A DNA stretch of 64,000 bases from Anadara kagoshimensis (GCA_021292105.1 CM037870.1:9645558-9709557), one strand, 5' to 3'; numbered from the stretch's first letter, positions 34,590 to 48,022 are shown. The notes: generated by a model from the letters alone, not told the origin. Translations and numbers: made by a program.

Positions 34590-34890
34590 TTCCTTTCATA
34601 CAATTTTGATTTAACACGTGGCGGGTGTAGCTAGCTAAACAGGAGGTGCTTACCCTTCCGGAGCACCCGGCCTCACTTCCCTGGTGGAAGTTCACGTGTC
34701 TAACCTAACTTGTCAGTTCCAAAGTTTTTACTTTGCTTCTAGATTGTGATTCGGACATGGATTAGTATGTTTGTTTTTGATTATGTTGAAGGCTAGCTAT
34801 GAGTTTACAACAGGCGCTAACCTTCCGGAGCACCCGGCCTCATTTCTCCACAGAAGTTCGCGTGTTTTACTATATTTGTCAAGGTTTTTG
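34590..34890 (+). repeat. Two FB arms, one very close to consensus
   Basis: 34600-34785 is the best-preserved outer arm in the window: cgtggcgggtgtagctagct, cttacccttccggagcaccc, ggcctcacttccctggtgga, gattcggacatggattagta, tgtttgtttttgat. A second core follows at 34815-34890. Confidence 0.7.
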
Positions 34891-35439
34891 TTGAAGCACC
34901 TACTGTAGATAGCTACAACCTTCACGTGTGAAATCAAAATTGAGAATTTAAGGAACATAGAACTATGAGAAAATTAAAGCTTCGTGAAGAAAACACTAAT
35001 GTTTGTGATTCATGAAGACATGAAATGTACAATCTGCCCTGGCGAACACGTCAATCCAAATGGTAATCAAATACTTACATATCGTAACCAATTAAAATAA
35101 GATAAGCTCGATATTTGCTTCTTCTTGATACTTGATTTTGACGTCTATAAAAATGTGATTATTGGTTAAATGATGTGTTAAACTAAGTGTTTCTTTAATA
35201 GTTCATCACTTGACTTATCGGCCGTGCTGATTATCCTAACAAGTCTATCACGCAAGCACAATTTGTCCTAAAGTCTGGTAGTGATAAGTGCTTCAATCGA
35301 TCTAATGTTAACACGAAAGCCAAGTATCTAAAACACATTCAACAAATTAAACAAATTAACTCGAAATTGGTGTTCAACAATTGAATAACAAAAAATACAG
35401 TTTGTCTGAAAAATTTTCTCTTATTCCTCTGATAGCTGG

Positions 35440-35560
35440 TTGTGATAAAAATTAACATACCAATCCATGTCCAAACCACAATTCATAAGCAAAGAAAAAA
35501 CTTTGAAACTGACCATTTGAGTGAACACGTGAACTTCTACAAGGGAATAGGACATCTGGA
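35440..35560 (-). repeat. FB arm, reverse
   Basis: accaatccatgtccaaacca ... cgtgaacttctacaagggaa. Confidence 0.55.
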
Positions 35561-35605
35561 AAAGACGCAATTGATGACACCGATTTTTAATCCATTTCTT
35601 AATGT

Positions 35606-35638
35606 TGTAACAACCCACTTTGAAAAAATTACGCACTT

Positions 35639-35682
<44 letters not shown>

Positions 35683-35716
35683 CAAATTTCGTATTTTATC
35701 AAAGTGGGTTGCTACA
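35606..35716. repeat. Poly-T flanked by an 18-bp inverted repeat
   Basis: TGTAACAACCCACTTTGA (35606-35623) and TCAAAGTGGGTTGCTACA (35699-35716) are complementary with one mismatch; about 40 T lie between. The 158-codon frame spanning this is an artefact of the homopolymer. Confidence 0.85.
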
Positions 35717-36239
35717 ATATATATTACATGCCAATCATTTAGACAAAATTGTCAACATCAATTGCGTTCCAGGGAAAAATAAATCTCTGTACGTATGGTT
35801 TCTAGGGACAACAGAATTGCAAAATGACAAAAATCCGTATCTACCGTCTTTGCGCAAGAATTGCTATTATATTCCAAAAGGGACGTCCTATATATTAAAA
35901 AACGATGCGAAATATTGATAAAAATGGTATAAAAGGTGTTTCTGAATTACATAAACCGTTTGCAGTAATTTGCATGTATCTACCGGTGTATACATAACCA
36001 CAGTTTGTGTAATCAAAAATCGAAAGAAATATAAATTTTAAAAAAAACTCCCATTAAAATGATGCAAACTGGCATTTATTTCTTTTCTGAGAAAATAAAG
36101 ACTTCTGTTTAGAAACACTATTATAAACGGGTGAAATTAAGGATCATTATGGCAAGAACATGCATTGCACTAACATTTAGTTAATCAAATTTATCGATAT
36201 TAAACCTTAAACAACATGTCAAACGCATTATTTTCAATC

Positions 36240-36400
36240 CATTGCTTAAATAAAATCAAACATATCGGTCCATGTCCAAATCACAATCCAAAAACCAAAG
36301 CAAAAAATGAAAACTGGCAAAATCAGTTTAACGCGAGAACTTCTCCCGGGGCAGCGAGTCTGCGTACCCTGCAAGGGCAAGCACCTTAATATAAAACAAG
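36240..36400 (-). repeat. FB arm, reverse
   Basis: atcggtccatgtccaaatca, gcgagaacttctcccggggc, aagggcaagcacc. Confidence 0.6.
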
Positions 36401-36694
36401 TATGATATGCACTTAAATTCAAGAAAGAACAATTACCAAACAGAAGATTAGAAGAACTAACTATCCCAAATCAACATAAGAAGAACAAACAAGCTGAGCA
36501 TCTAGAAATTAAGGAGACAAAGGTAACAGTAACATTAATCGCATATAATTCCATTTTGACAACATATGGACAAAACAATCATGAAAATATAGTTTTTATT
36601 AAAACAAACAAACAGAATATTTTTCGAATATTGAAGTCAATCCCAAAATGGAAAAATGATAGCGCATCGAAGTACAAATGTTAATTTTACGTTA

Positions 36695-36753
36695 TGTCAT
36701 ATACCATTTTTTAAATTTAATCATAAAATACATTTAAAAAATGGTATATGACA
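36695..36753. repeat. Perfect 22-bp stem hairpin
   Basis: 36695-36716 (tgtcataccat-type stem containing cataccattt-like TATACCATTTTT) is exactly complementary to 36732-36753, with a 15-base loop. The short phrase gtcatataccctg also opens both copies of the 28592/31700 duplication. Confidence 0.85.
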
Positions 36754-37763
36754 GTTACAATATGGACCGGTCAGACTTGCGACAGAGATTCTATTATCAT
36801 GTTTTTACCATGTTATACTATGGTTAACCATGTGGCAATGTTATCGAACCGTCTTGCCATCATTAAAAGCAGTTGCTGTTTATCATTATTTATCACCATT
36901 TAGTCGTTATCTGTGGTTCTCATGTAAAATCTACAGTTATTTAATCAGCAATATATCAATATTTTCGTGTTTTTGTTCAGTGTATATACAAATGGTGGAC
37001 TGGCCATGGATTATTAAACACGTGGAACCTAGGGTATTTCAGCAATGAACCTTTTAGAAAATGAACAATGGTATCACGCTTTAGTCTCTTTTGGCATGTT
37101 TTAAATTTGAGTGTATGAAGAGTTGGAATTTGCCTACTTGACTAGGAATCTGAATTTCTTTTTTGATTACATCATTGTATTGCATCATGTAGAATCTCCA
37201 ATCCAGCCCAGTGGGTGCTCAAAAATACATATTTGGCCAATTGAAATCATGATACATTTTGGCAAATTAAGCTATACATAAGAAATCATTGTATTGTTGA
37301 AAGTGTTTATATATTGGGGATATAAAATAGTATTAAAAAAACATAAAAACATTCACGGAGTACAATAGTTGTAGATGGACTAAATAGAAAATGGAATGAC
37401 CAGTTATCGTATGTTAAGTTATAGACAGTTATTGATTAATTGACTCGGTGATCAATGCTTCAGCAGTGTTCTCTGATGCTTCGGTAGCAAAGAGTGTATA
37501 AGGAAATAATACATCAGGATAATTGAATGGTGGATTTGTCGTCTTTTAGTTAATTTTTGTCTTTTATGTTTTTTATTTTTATTATCAATTAATTATTTGT
37601 TATTCTTGTAGCGCATTTCATTTGATTTGATGTTAGTGCTTTTGTTTGTGTTTTATTTACTAGTGTTGGTATACGGACAATGTTTCCTACGTTCAAAGAC
37701 TTTGAAATTTATTCTTAATTTCTTATTTTAAGAGGGGTTTAAAAAGAACTTGTACGAATTTTA

Positions 37764-37766
37764 AAA

Positions 37767-37829
<63 letters not shown>
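37764..37829. repeat. (AAAT)n microsatellite
   Basis: About 16 tetranucleotide units. Confidence 0.97.
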
Positions 37830-39529
37830 AATAATTGCAATTTGCAAGTCGCAAAATTTTCATATGCTGTCCATATTGTCCAAGAATCATAGACTGATCT
37901 GTAGCCAACATTGATCCTTTAACAACAGTTATAAGTTCGATTTTTTGAAAGGGAAATTACAAAATTAAAACATAGAGTAAAAATCACATGTAATAATTAG
38001 TTTTATTGTATTGTCTTATGTCACCTTTTTTTTTTTTAAAATATCTTATCATACCATTTTTTTCAAATATATTTATTTATAAATTCAAAAAATTAATAAG
38101 ACAAGACTGTAATTTATTCTCCGTATATGTATATGAAGCCAGTACCTTAACTTTACTGGCTCATCGGCCGTTCTGTCACTTATATAATTAGTTAAACTTA
38201 TAAAACGGTTTTGCTAAAAAACTTTCAATTTTTATTTATGGAAATTTTTTATTTTAGAAATATGAATTAAAGAAATGAAACTATTTAATTGGTGTTGAAT
38301 AAGTATGACTGCATACTTTATAGTATTAATTAAACATGTGATGTTTCAATTTGCGTACAACACTAATATTAAAAACATTGATTAGAAATGAAAAATAATC
38401 CAATTTCTTAAAAGCTTAAAACTTAAGCATAATGATTTCAAATTTGATGGATCATAACGTCAACTGAAATTCCAAAATAAGGCTTATCGACATGTACATA
38501 TGTTTTATTGTTTGTACAAATGAATATTCTGTTTCTGACATCAATTGTTTTCTTAAACTTTAAATGTATTCAATAAATTTAATTTTATTTGTCTTTAATT
38601 AAAAGTTAAAATACAAACCCATGTCTTAATAAAGATATGAATTTTATTTTGGTTTGAAAGAAAATACATGTAGTTTCATATGTAACCCTCATTCATTTTT
38701 AATTTTTATTGAAAATAATGCATTAATGATCGAAAACAGATATAGTGAACGTTTAGAACAGCCGCGAAATATGAATAATTATAATTTTTAAGGGTTTAAC
38801 ATTATATTTTCTTATTCGATAAAGATTATCAAACTAATTTAGTTGACAATTTAAAGTATAGGAGAACAATTGTTTAGTGCTTTCAAACATTGATTCGAGC
38901 TTTGTCAAATAGAACAAAAAAGTTTGAACCGAAAACTGAAAAGCATATACTTGGTAACCATCAATAAAAAAGTAAATGATGAGACAGCCAAACAAGACCA
39001 GATCTAAAGAATACATTTACAGGAACCACTAATTATAAAGCTACCGACTGAAAATTTGTACAGTTATTATTTTGTTTTATTTCTGGGACTTTGGATTAAT
39101 GATCTAACATAAGTTAGACAATGTTACAGCAGTAAATCAAGAAAAACAATCTTCATTTGGATTGTGTATTTGAGTCACCATTACACCAAGGACCTTGACC
39201 TCAAGTGGTCACAACATGTGGCAATCATGTTTATTTTTTTCGCGGTTGTCCTGCATCCTGACTATTGTTGAATACAGACTTTTCAGTGACAATTTTCACA
39301 TTTTAATCTCGATGACAACGCGGCAAGCAAAGTCATTTGCGTGCATTAATGAATTGCAATTCGAAAATGGGCAAAAGATCACGATTCATTAATTCATTAG
39401 AAAAAATATATAACTCTTGAATTAATCATCTACCAAGCTTACATATTGTTTAAATGTGATCGTACACAAGTCATGGGAAATTAAATTTGTTATTTCACTG
39501 CACTAACCTAAAATTGAAAGGACACATTA

Positions 39530-39531
39530 TT

Positions 39532-39586
<55 letters not shown>

Positions 39587-39606
39587 TTAACTTACTTATA
39601 TTTCCA

Positions 39607-39656
<50 letters not shown>

Positions 39657-39670
39657 AATTATTATTATTA
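39530..39670. repeat. Compound (ATTT)n/(ATT)n microsatellite
   Basis: About 15 ATTT units, an 18-base interruption, then about 20 ATT units. Confidence 0.95.
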
Positions 39671-42225
39671 TTTCCAAATATTCATTTCCAAATATATACT
39701 GTACGACAGTCTCTGAAATTGCTCAGAAAATCTCAAAAATAAGAGATTGTGGCGTTGATTTCATAATGAATGAACTTTAATTTTCATAAAGTTGCAATAT
39801 GAATATCAATATTACGTAAAAATTACCATACCTATGTCTTGTTTTATACGTTACTTAATAAACTTAATCGTTTTTATACATTCAGATATATTTAAAGTCA
39901 TATATTCGTGATTTAAACCTTAACGAGAAATACTTGTATTGCCCCGTGTGACATTCACCATCCGAGCACATTAGATTATGAAAGATTATCTCAAATAATT
40001 GATATTCAAAACCTATGGATTTTACCCTCGGGTCCGGACGACTGTCAGTTCAGGTCTGTTCCGTCACCCATGTCCGGGTTATCATTTTTATCAAAACTTG
40101 GGAAGCGCGAAGACTACCGTTACATTACAATGGTAATTCTTTATATTATGAAATCCAATAATGATATGGTACAATTAGATTCAATTATTAATTGTTCACA
40201 TTCACACAAGTGTTGTTCAAATAAAATACAATGTTAGGTAATGTATAAGATTGATTTGGACTTATCAGGGAATATTTAATATCATATGGAACAACACGTT
40301 TGACAGACAAGTGTCATCGCCAGTTAATTGACCCCGATTACATGTAGGAGTATGTAGCTATTTCTGAACCGAAAAACGATGTAACTTAAGGAATCTTGGT
40401 TAAAAGAATGAAAAAATAAAATAATGTCTTTCTTCACGATTTTCTGAAAAATTCTTATTTTTTCTATTTTTATGTATTTAAGGCATGCATTACACAACCC
40501 TTTGTTAAAATAAAAAAGTCTCTCGCTGCACACAAAGACAGCATAATTGTTTGTTTTATTTTTAAAACTGACAATAATATATTTATAAAAGTTTGAACAT
40601 ATTGGTCATTTGGTCATCGTGTTTAAAGGTCCATCAGAATGGACAAGTCGGACACCGACCCTTAGGCCAGTCCAGATAGTATAAGTCATACCGTACAGCC
40701 GCGACTTGGTATACCAGTACACTTCTTCTTTTAAATCATACAGGGTCAATAGATAAGACAAACATTATTTGATATTTGGTTTAATTGATATAGACGTGAC
40801 GACGTATTATCTACTTCACATTAGATATATCTATACATGGAACAATTCAATATATTCTAGTTATGACTATTAAATTCTGTCTGTCGGATATTAAACACGG
40901 AAATACAATAATTCACGAAAGTTTAACACGAAAAACAAATACTGGTTAATTTTCATACTAAAATATAGAAATTCGTGGATTATACAAATTTTATTGGATT
41001 TTAATACACAGATAATAATAATTCAAGGTTTGGAAATAGGAAACAGTGAAATATATAATATATGGAATTTTATTACACGTTTGGCAATTTCCTAAGTTGT
41101 TTAATTCATTTCTGGAATTAGTTAAAAAGAAAACGGGTGGTTTTACCGCATATAGAAAACAAAGAAAATTAAAAAAGTGTGTAGAGTTTAGAAAAGAAAT
41201 CAAGAAAGATTTTTGGGAAATTTAAACATTTTGTATTAGTCACTTAAATTGGAATGTTTTATAAAAGTGTTAGGTTGGAGTAAATTGCCTCATAAAGCTG
41301 GGTTTATTAAAGTTTAATTATTTTGGGGATCATGCCCTCGGATATTTTACGACCAGCCACATAAAATCAGTTAACACATTCGTGCAAGGACATAGCAGTT
41401 TACCCATTGTCCAGACATTAACTTTCGTGTCGTGACCACTTCCACAAAACGGCAATAAAACAGCTACGGAAAATTTTACCATGCAAAGGGTGAATCTTCA
41501 AATTAAAATACCTAAACGGTAGAGATATTCATCAAATTGATACTATTTTATTGGTATGAATTTGTATGATTGAGGACTGAGTGCCAAATAATGAAAGCTA
41601 ATTGGCCAGAATAATTGCCTCAGAGCAGAACCTTAGCCACAAGGGAGTACGGGTGCGTTATTAAACCGTTTATTAATAAGACCGAGTATATTTTTTTAAA
41701 ATCATAAGGGATTTTACAGTGATTTTGTGACGGTTAATTCTAGGATTGGGTGTTACAAGTGCCTATCATTGGAGAATCATCAAGTATAATTGATTTTAAA
41801 ACCAGAATTTATTAAACATTAGTGAATTGTAACAATTTGAAACCTATCTCAATGTCCGTAATTTGTTCATAAACCGAGAAAAAATCAGTCACGCCAGAAT
41901 GGCAATTATATGGAGAAACAAGTTGATTTACAAATGACTTCTAAACTATCATTTTTGATTGCTCTTTGGAATTTTTGTTTTCTAGTATCTTTTTTCCACT
42001 CGGCCACACAGATCAATCATCAAACGTAAAGACCGGGTAGGAGGGAGGTTCCAAATGATATACTAATGTGTACCAAGACATTCCGGGTGACCGGGGATTA
42101 CTCTGGAACTGATGTGAGAAATTCCTCTCAGAAAAACGTGTGCGATAAATATCTAAACTTGTCATCATTTGTGTTAAACATTTTTTTCGCGGTTAACCGA
42201 ACATCCGCAATTAATGTATAAACAT

Positions 42226-42260
42226 TATATAAAGAGTGATTTTCACAGTTTTACATCAAA
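42226..42260 (+). promoter_or_regulatory. Possible TATA-type core promoter upstream of Wnt1
   Basis: A TATATAAAG motif at 42226-42234 lies about 700 bases before the Wnt1 start codon, with pyrimidine/CA steps about 25-30 bases downstream that could act as an initiator. The region is so AT-rich that TATA-like strings are expected by chance. This is a weak proposal with no transcript support. Confidence 0.2.
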
Positions 42261-42938
42261 TCTAATATATCATTCTGGAAGACTTTATTATTTCATCATA
42301 TATTTTTGATATTTTCGGACTTATTGTTTCTTGGGCCATTTCCCCCAACTCATTGGTCCATTTTATGAAGGAGACTTAGTGGGCTGATTAATCATACGGA
42401 CCGTCATCATCGTTAAATTACGTCTTAGCTACATCATACCTAACATAAGTAATTATTTTCAGAATATTTCAAACTAACAAGTGTCATTTTTCAGCGACTC
42501 TATAATTTTATTGAGGACAAGAGGAAAATCGTAAAACTTAACACAATAAGTCCGTTAAGTAATCATTCAAAGAGCGATAGATAAGCATTGGAGTCGAGGG
42601 CAAACTGAACCATTTAACCATAGTGTCATTTCTAGAACTAAATCTGTGAACCTTATTGTTCAAATATACAGTGTAGTGGTGAAAATCGATATAGATTTTG
42701 ATTTATTGATTGGTTTTGCGAAGATTAAAACGTCAATGGTTAGTGAGATGTGAAGTTCAACAATTTCCGTCTTGCGCTTAGACTTCAGCGCTTTTGGATT
42801 TTACCGAAAACAATGACGTGAAAGTTGCATACAGGAAGTGTTCTCAATTTTTATCAAATATTAGTTTTTTGTGAATATGTAAATATTTAAAATTGTTTTG
42901 TTTCGAAGGATTTAAGTGAATTTTCAGATGACAGTAAA

Positions 42939-43027
42939 ATGCGATTTGAGTTATTTTTAATTTTGTTACTGACTGTTTTAGAATTAGTTTCTCCTAAGAA
43001 GACCAAATTGAAAGGCACAAAGTGGTG
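42939..43027 (+). CDS. Wnt1: Wnt1 exon 1 (signal peptide, start codon)
   Basis: First coding exon of the secreted signalling ligand Wnt1. The ATG has A at -3 and opens 29 codons plus two bases: a short basic N-terminus, a hydrophobic signal-peptide core of about 14 residues (LFLILLLTVLELV), then a lysine-rich stretch ending in Lys-Trp-Trp. A consensus donor, gtaagt, follows at 43028. The exon ends in phase 2 and its last two bases, TG, combine with the first G of exon 2 to restore the second Trp. A tryptophan pair after the signal peptide is also found in vertebrate WNT1. The exon is too short to identify alone; the assignment rests on the phase match, the signal peptide, the donor and its position upstream of clear Wnt1 exons. 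A different or additional 5' exon cannot be excluded without transcript data. Confidence 0.85.
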
Positions 43028-43194
43028 GTAAGTATCTAATATAGAAAAATCATTGCTATAAATAATCATTAATGTTTGTAGTAAAATATATATTGTTATA
43101 TGCAGAATTTTTAAATTAGTGTAAAGACTTTTAATTCAAAATTTCTGTACATGAGAGAATTTTAAAATATTTGAATTTCATTTATTTATTTTTA

Positions 43195-43212
43195 TAATTA
43201 TTCTTATTCTTA

Positions 43213-43263
<51 letters not shown>

Positions 43264-43267
43264 TTAT
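43195..43267. repeat. (ATT)n/(ATTT)n microsatellite in Wnt1 intron 1
   Basis: Imperfect ATT units followed by about ten ATTT units. Confidence 0.93.
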
Positions 43268-46200
43268 TATCGGAAACAATGGTTTTGATATTGTTTAACA
43301 TTAAATAGACAATGTTTGATTTTAAAAACAAAACCTATTTTATTTAATTTCGTTTTAATATTTTGAAATTCTCAAACCCCACATATACCCGTCTCTTCTC
43401 AAATGCCGGGTGTTTACTGTGTTGTATCATTTCAACTAACCATAAAAGTTTATTCAATTAAGCTAGAACACCGAACAGTTTAATTGAAATATTCAATAAT
43501 ATGTATATAAAACGGAAAATATGAAACAAAATGAAGACAAACATTAATAAATATCATATAAATAAATATCAGAGAGTCATTCAATAAGTAACAGATGTTA
43601 AGTCTATTCACATCAACCCTTCCTATATTTGACGTCTCCGATGACTTATCTTTATTCGATTAAGCTATCAAAGAATGACGAAATTAATTTGATTTTGTAC
43701 AAATACACATACAGAAACAAAGATCTTTTAATTAATTTTTAAAAACCACAAAAAAAAGTTTTGAACATATAATTTTTAAAAAATTCTTTGATGTTTGAGT
43801 TTTAAAAATTTTATTTTTCTTCGTTTTATCAGTTATGAATTCAGTCTTTGTGTTATTTTTTGTAAATTATTCACCAATCTAAATCAGTAATTCTTAGTGT
43901 ATATACATTCCAGTGTTTGTAACATTATATATTTATCAGGAGGTTGGTATTCCAGCCTGGTACATCAAAAGTTGGACATTTCAATAGAAAAAGTTGACAT
44001 TATTAATCAAACTGTCATAGATTGATTCCTTATCGACAACACAAGTAGTTACAACCAACAGCTAAATAATATCAATTACAAATACTTTGTCTAACATGCA
44101 TTTACTTAAACAAGTCTTTTGGAAAAATAACGGTCTTAGTCTTTCATTAGTGTAAAATTTATATTCAATTCTCTGAGCAAGGCATGATAAATTGAACAGG
44201 CGTAAAAATGTAAACTCATGATAAGAACTCTTCTACTTAAAAAAATAAAAAAGTCAAGATAAGAACTCTTCTTATTGAAAACAAAATAGTTATCTTTGTT
44301 GTCTGGCGGTAATGACCAAACCGGAAATTATCCAGGAGAGGACATAAGGGGCGGGACTTTATACAACTAAACAGATCAACACTAGCGTCGTTCTTAATGA
44401 TTTTTTGTGTCCTCATTTATTTAACATCTTGTTTTTAGCCTTTCATGTTGGAGTTGACAGCAGTATATATTTCCTAGCCAAAGGCTTAAGTTTCCATCAA
44501 TTAACATAGCATATATCTATTTATGCTTTGGCGAGGAGGTAATTAAGACCTGATATATAAAGACGAGAATTTTCTTATCAAAAATGGAGAAACGAAAAAA
44601 AAACTTTGTCACTCGATAAATCAATTTGTTTCAAGTCAGGTAAAGTTTTAATGACAGATTTCATGAAATTGTTGACTTTTCTAAGGAATTGTTTTCCGAA
44701 ACAGCCGTCTAGTGCTGTAAATTTAACGCGGGTTTTGTAATATTTAGGATTGATTGTAAAATAGAAAACTATAACACAATTGTTATATAGAATGTACTTA
44801 CATTGGAAAGTCAATGATAACCGCCATGTATTTAAATTCCTTCGAACAGATACTGCATAATACAAACACAAATTTGAGAAACTTAATAAAAACAATAATC
44901 ATAAATAAAGAAAAATTAATCCTTGTTTAGAATTTTTATACCACAAACAGGTTTTACAAATTTAATTAATCCCAGTTCGTAATGCCACTTGTATCGTTTG
45001 TAACAAAATTAATAAAATTAAATGAAATTCTCCATATTTCAATATTTTTGCAACAAAAACTAAAGGGACATGATAACTGAATATTCCTTTTATACAAAAT
45101 ATTACTAGTAACTTGTTTTTGACTAAATCAAGTTTTCATCATTGAAATAGCGGAAAATTTGATATGTAATCATTAAAAATCCATTTACATCTGAGGTTTT
45201 CATATGATAAACTTACTACTCGGAGATAAAAGAGTGTGCTCAATTTTCATGGATAATAATCATTTGTTCAAAGGGGAGATTAAAGGAGTTCTTCTTTACC
45301 ATCTCCAGCCTAGGGTTTGATCTGCTGATTTACTGAACCTCAAAGTTCAGATCAAGGCTTTTCTAACTTTGAAGTTTTAACCACGGACATGTTAGTGAAA
45401 AAATTTCTTTTTGCTTCACTAATAAGAGTAAATAAAATGCTATGTTAATTCTTTATTTTAGAGGGTCTTATTTCTTTTACCTATGAATAAAATAAATTTA
45501 AAAAACTTCATTGATCTCAATGCATCGATACATCATGTATGTCTTTTTACACTAAAACCTGTTTGTTTTATCGTAACATCTCCTAAATGATATAGATACC
45601 GAAGTTTACGCCATGAATTACTGACATATTCATTGAAATTGTTTGCATTGATGTGCACATTTTTTCTCCTGTTAAACGATAATAAAAAAATGAATTTAGA
45701 AATTTATATTAGTTTACAAGGTACCCGTAGTTTTAATATTACTACATCACGCTTTTACAAGCGTAAAACGCATCCTTTTATAACGTCTAATGTTGTATTA
45801 TAACCATCATAAGGTGAATCTCATCTAAAAGGTTTTTTTCTTTTTTAAATCACTTCTTTATTTAATGTCAAACAGTACATGTCAGGATGCAAGCTTAGGA
45901 AAGCTTCACTTTGTACAAAATTCACACATTACTTTCTCGGATATTTTTTTTAAAAAAGAGGAAAAAATTTTGAAATTAAATTTAGAAAAACACCTTTTAA
46001 ATCAACTATGTATTTTTATGTTATAAGACATATTTATACCATATAAATTGGTTATAAATCATCTTGACAGTCAAGAAATTATGAATGAAATAATCTTATT
46101 TAGATCATTCATGATCATACTTAAATGCACCTTATTAATAAAGAATTAAATATAGATATTAATTAGTCTATGTTTTTATGTGCTGTAGTTGCTAATTAAG

Positions 46201-46614
46201 CTTCAGCAGCCAGCAGCATATTTATGGCTTGATCAATTGCAGGACCCCATTACCATATGTTCATGCAAACAATGCGTGGTTACAATTAGCTACAACTATA
46301 TATATAAATATTAATGACAAAGCGTTGCTCAATAGTTTACACTTTTTTAAAAGCAATACAGAATTTTTCTCATGGAATTCGAAAAGCGTGATACCATTAG
46401 CTTAGTACATAATGTAGTATCTATACGATTATTAATTGTTAAAATCAAGTTCTTTTGCACATTGATCCCTTGACCCATGGTATACTGAAAGTTAGTCTTC
46501 ATAGTATAGGTAAGCAATGGGAATAAGACATACATGTATTTTGATACATACGCAAATTTTCCAAGATTAAGAAAATAATCTGTCATGGTAAACCGCAGAT
46601 AGAATACTTTATTT

Positions 46615-46735
46615 TGTGTTGCCTCACTTCCCTGGTGGAAGTTCACGTGTCTAACATAACTTGTCAGTTCCAAAGTTTTAACTTTACTCCTGGATTGTGA
46701 TTTGGATATGGATTAGTACGTTTGTTTTTTATTTT
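46615..46735 (+). repeat. FB arm in Wnt1 intron 1
   Basis: cctcacttccctggtggaag + ttcacgtgtctaac ... tttggatatggattagtacg; the tip ends tttgttttttatt. Confidence 0.7.
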
Positions 46736-47040
46736 GTTTGCAAGTTTTATTGGTATCGTAATTAGATTAATTAGATTGATTGGCTTTTCTCCAATCCATA
46801 AGCCTATACTATTGCAGATTTTAACACGTGGTTATACGATAAAGATTGAACTAAAGAACTTAAAAATTGCAAATTGAAAGATCGCTAATGATTTATAACA
46901 ATTATATCAAATGAAATTTTGAAGTTGTATTAATGTCTACAAAATCCCAAAACGGCTTATTTTTCAAATTGAACAAGAACTCGTTTAGACTAGATTTTGG
47001 AATAAACAAATCAATCTAATTAACTAAAATTGCTTAAAAT

Positions 47041-47650
47041 ACGTCTCTGCATAATGGAAAGCAGGAAGCGTTTACCCTTCCGGAGCATCCAGCCTCACTT
47101 CCCTAGGGATGTTCAACTGTATAACTATTTGCCAGTTTTCAAATTTTTTACATCCTGCTTCTGTTATTGGTTGTAGAATATGATACTCGTATAATTCAAG
47201 GGCTTCAAATAGTGCTTTAAATACATCAGAATTGCATCAATGTCCGTCCAAAGTCTTTTATCTTCAATGATCAAAATATGATTTTGTCTTTTTTCGTACT
47301 GTTTGCCTATTTCTTTCATAAACACAACCAATATGTTGTCTATAAATAAATATGTCTGCATAATGGTTAGCAGGATGCGCTTACCCTTCTGGAGCATCCG
47401 GTCTTACTGTTTATCTAAATTTGTCAGTTTTCAAAGTTTTTACTTTGCTTTTGGAATTCTATTTCTGCACGGTTACTGGTTTAAAATAAATGATATAGTC
47501 CACTGACATCTAATAGAACAATAAATTCATCAGCTGAGCTATGTTTCTATCGCATCAAATGTCCGTCCAAATTCTTTCATCTTCAATGATCAAAATATGT
47601 TTTTGTCTTTTGTCGTCTTGTTTGCCCGTTTCTTTCATAAACTTTTATTG
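47041..47650. repeat. Tandem duplication of about 310 bp containing FB arms
   Basis: Unit 1 (about 47041-47332) and unit 2 (about 47350-47650) share gtctctgcataatgg or its variant, the FB core, and the phrases gtccgtccaaagtcttttat and caaaatatgattttgtcttt + ttcgt, with moderate divergence. Confidence 0.75.
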
Positions 47651-47869
47651 CTTGCAATAGCTATGGTCAAGTACTTGCTTTTTAGTTGCAATTTGTTTCA
47701 TTTAAAAATGGAAGCAAAACTATGCTTCTAAGACAGCGATTTTATCTTACATTCATGATCCCGTTAGTTTAAAATTGATAAGTGGAATTTATATCCTGTA
47801 TGCTGCGCGATGATGCCTTAAAAACCAAACGTTTATGTTGAAATAACAGAAGCATTACTATAATTACAT

Positions 47870-48022
47870 TGTTAAGGAGATGTTTAAACTTCCGGATCTC
47901 CCGGTCTCACTTCCTAGATGGAAGTGCACGTGTTTGATATCTTTTCTGAGTTTTCTCAGTTTTCATTTCGCTTTTTTATTGCCATTCAGACATGAACCAC
48001 TATTTTCGTGTTTGATTTTCTA
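47870..48022 (+). repeat. FB arm abutting the exon 2 acceptor
   Basis: ttccggatctcccggtctca ... cattcagacatgaaccacta ... cgtgtttgattttc. Its tip lies about 45 bases upstream of the acceptor AG at 48066-48067, in the zone where the branch point is expected. Confidence 0.65.

Larger units (their letters stand above)
36800..42200. other. Intergenic AT-rich region upstream of Wnt1
   Basis: No gene, FB arm or RNA recognised over more than 5 kb. It contains microsatellites: (AAAT)n 37764-37829, (ATTT)n 39530-39589 and (ATT)n 39608-39670. The relative lack of FB copies here contrasts with both flanks; this could be Wnt1 5' regulatory DNA. Confidence 0.5.

Noticed and set aside
35442-35918. 158-residue open frame on the + strand
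   Set aside because: It crosses a reverse FB arm and a homopolymer translated as poly-Phe; the remaining part has no recognisable motif.
37723-39780. Frames with long Ile/Tyr/Leu/Phe runs
   Set aside because: They are translations of AAAT, ATTT and ATT microsatellites.
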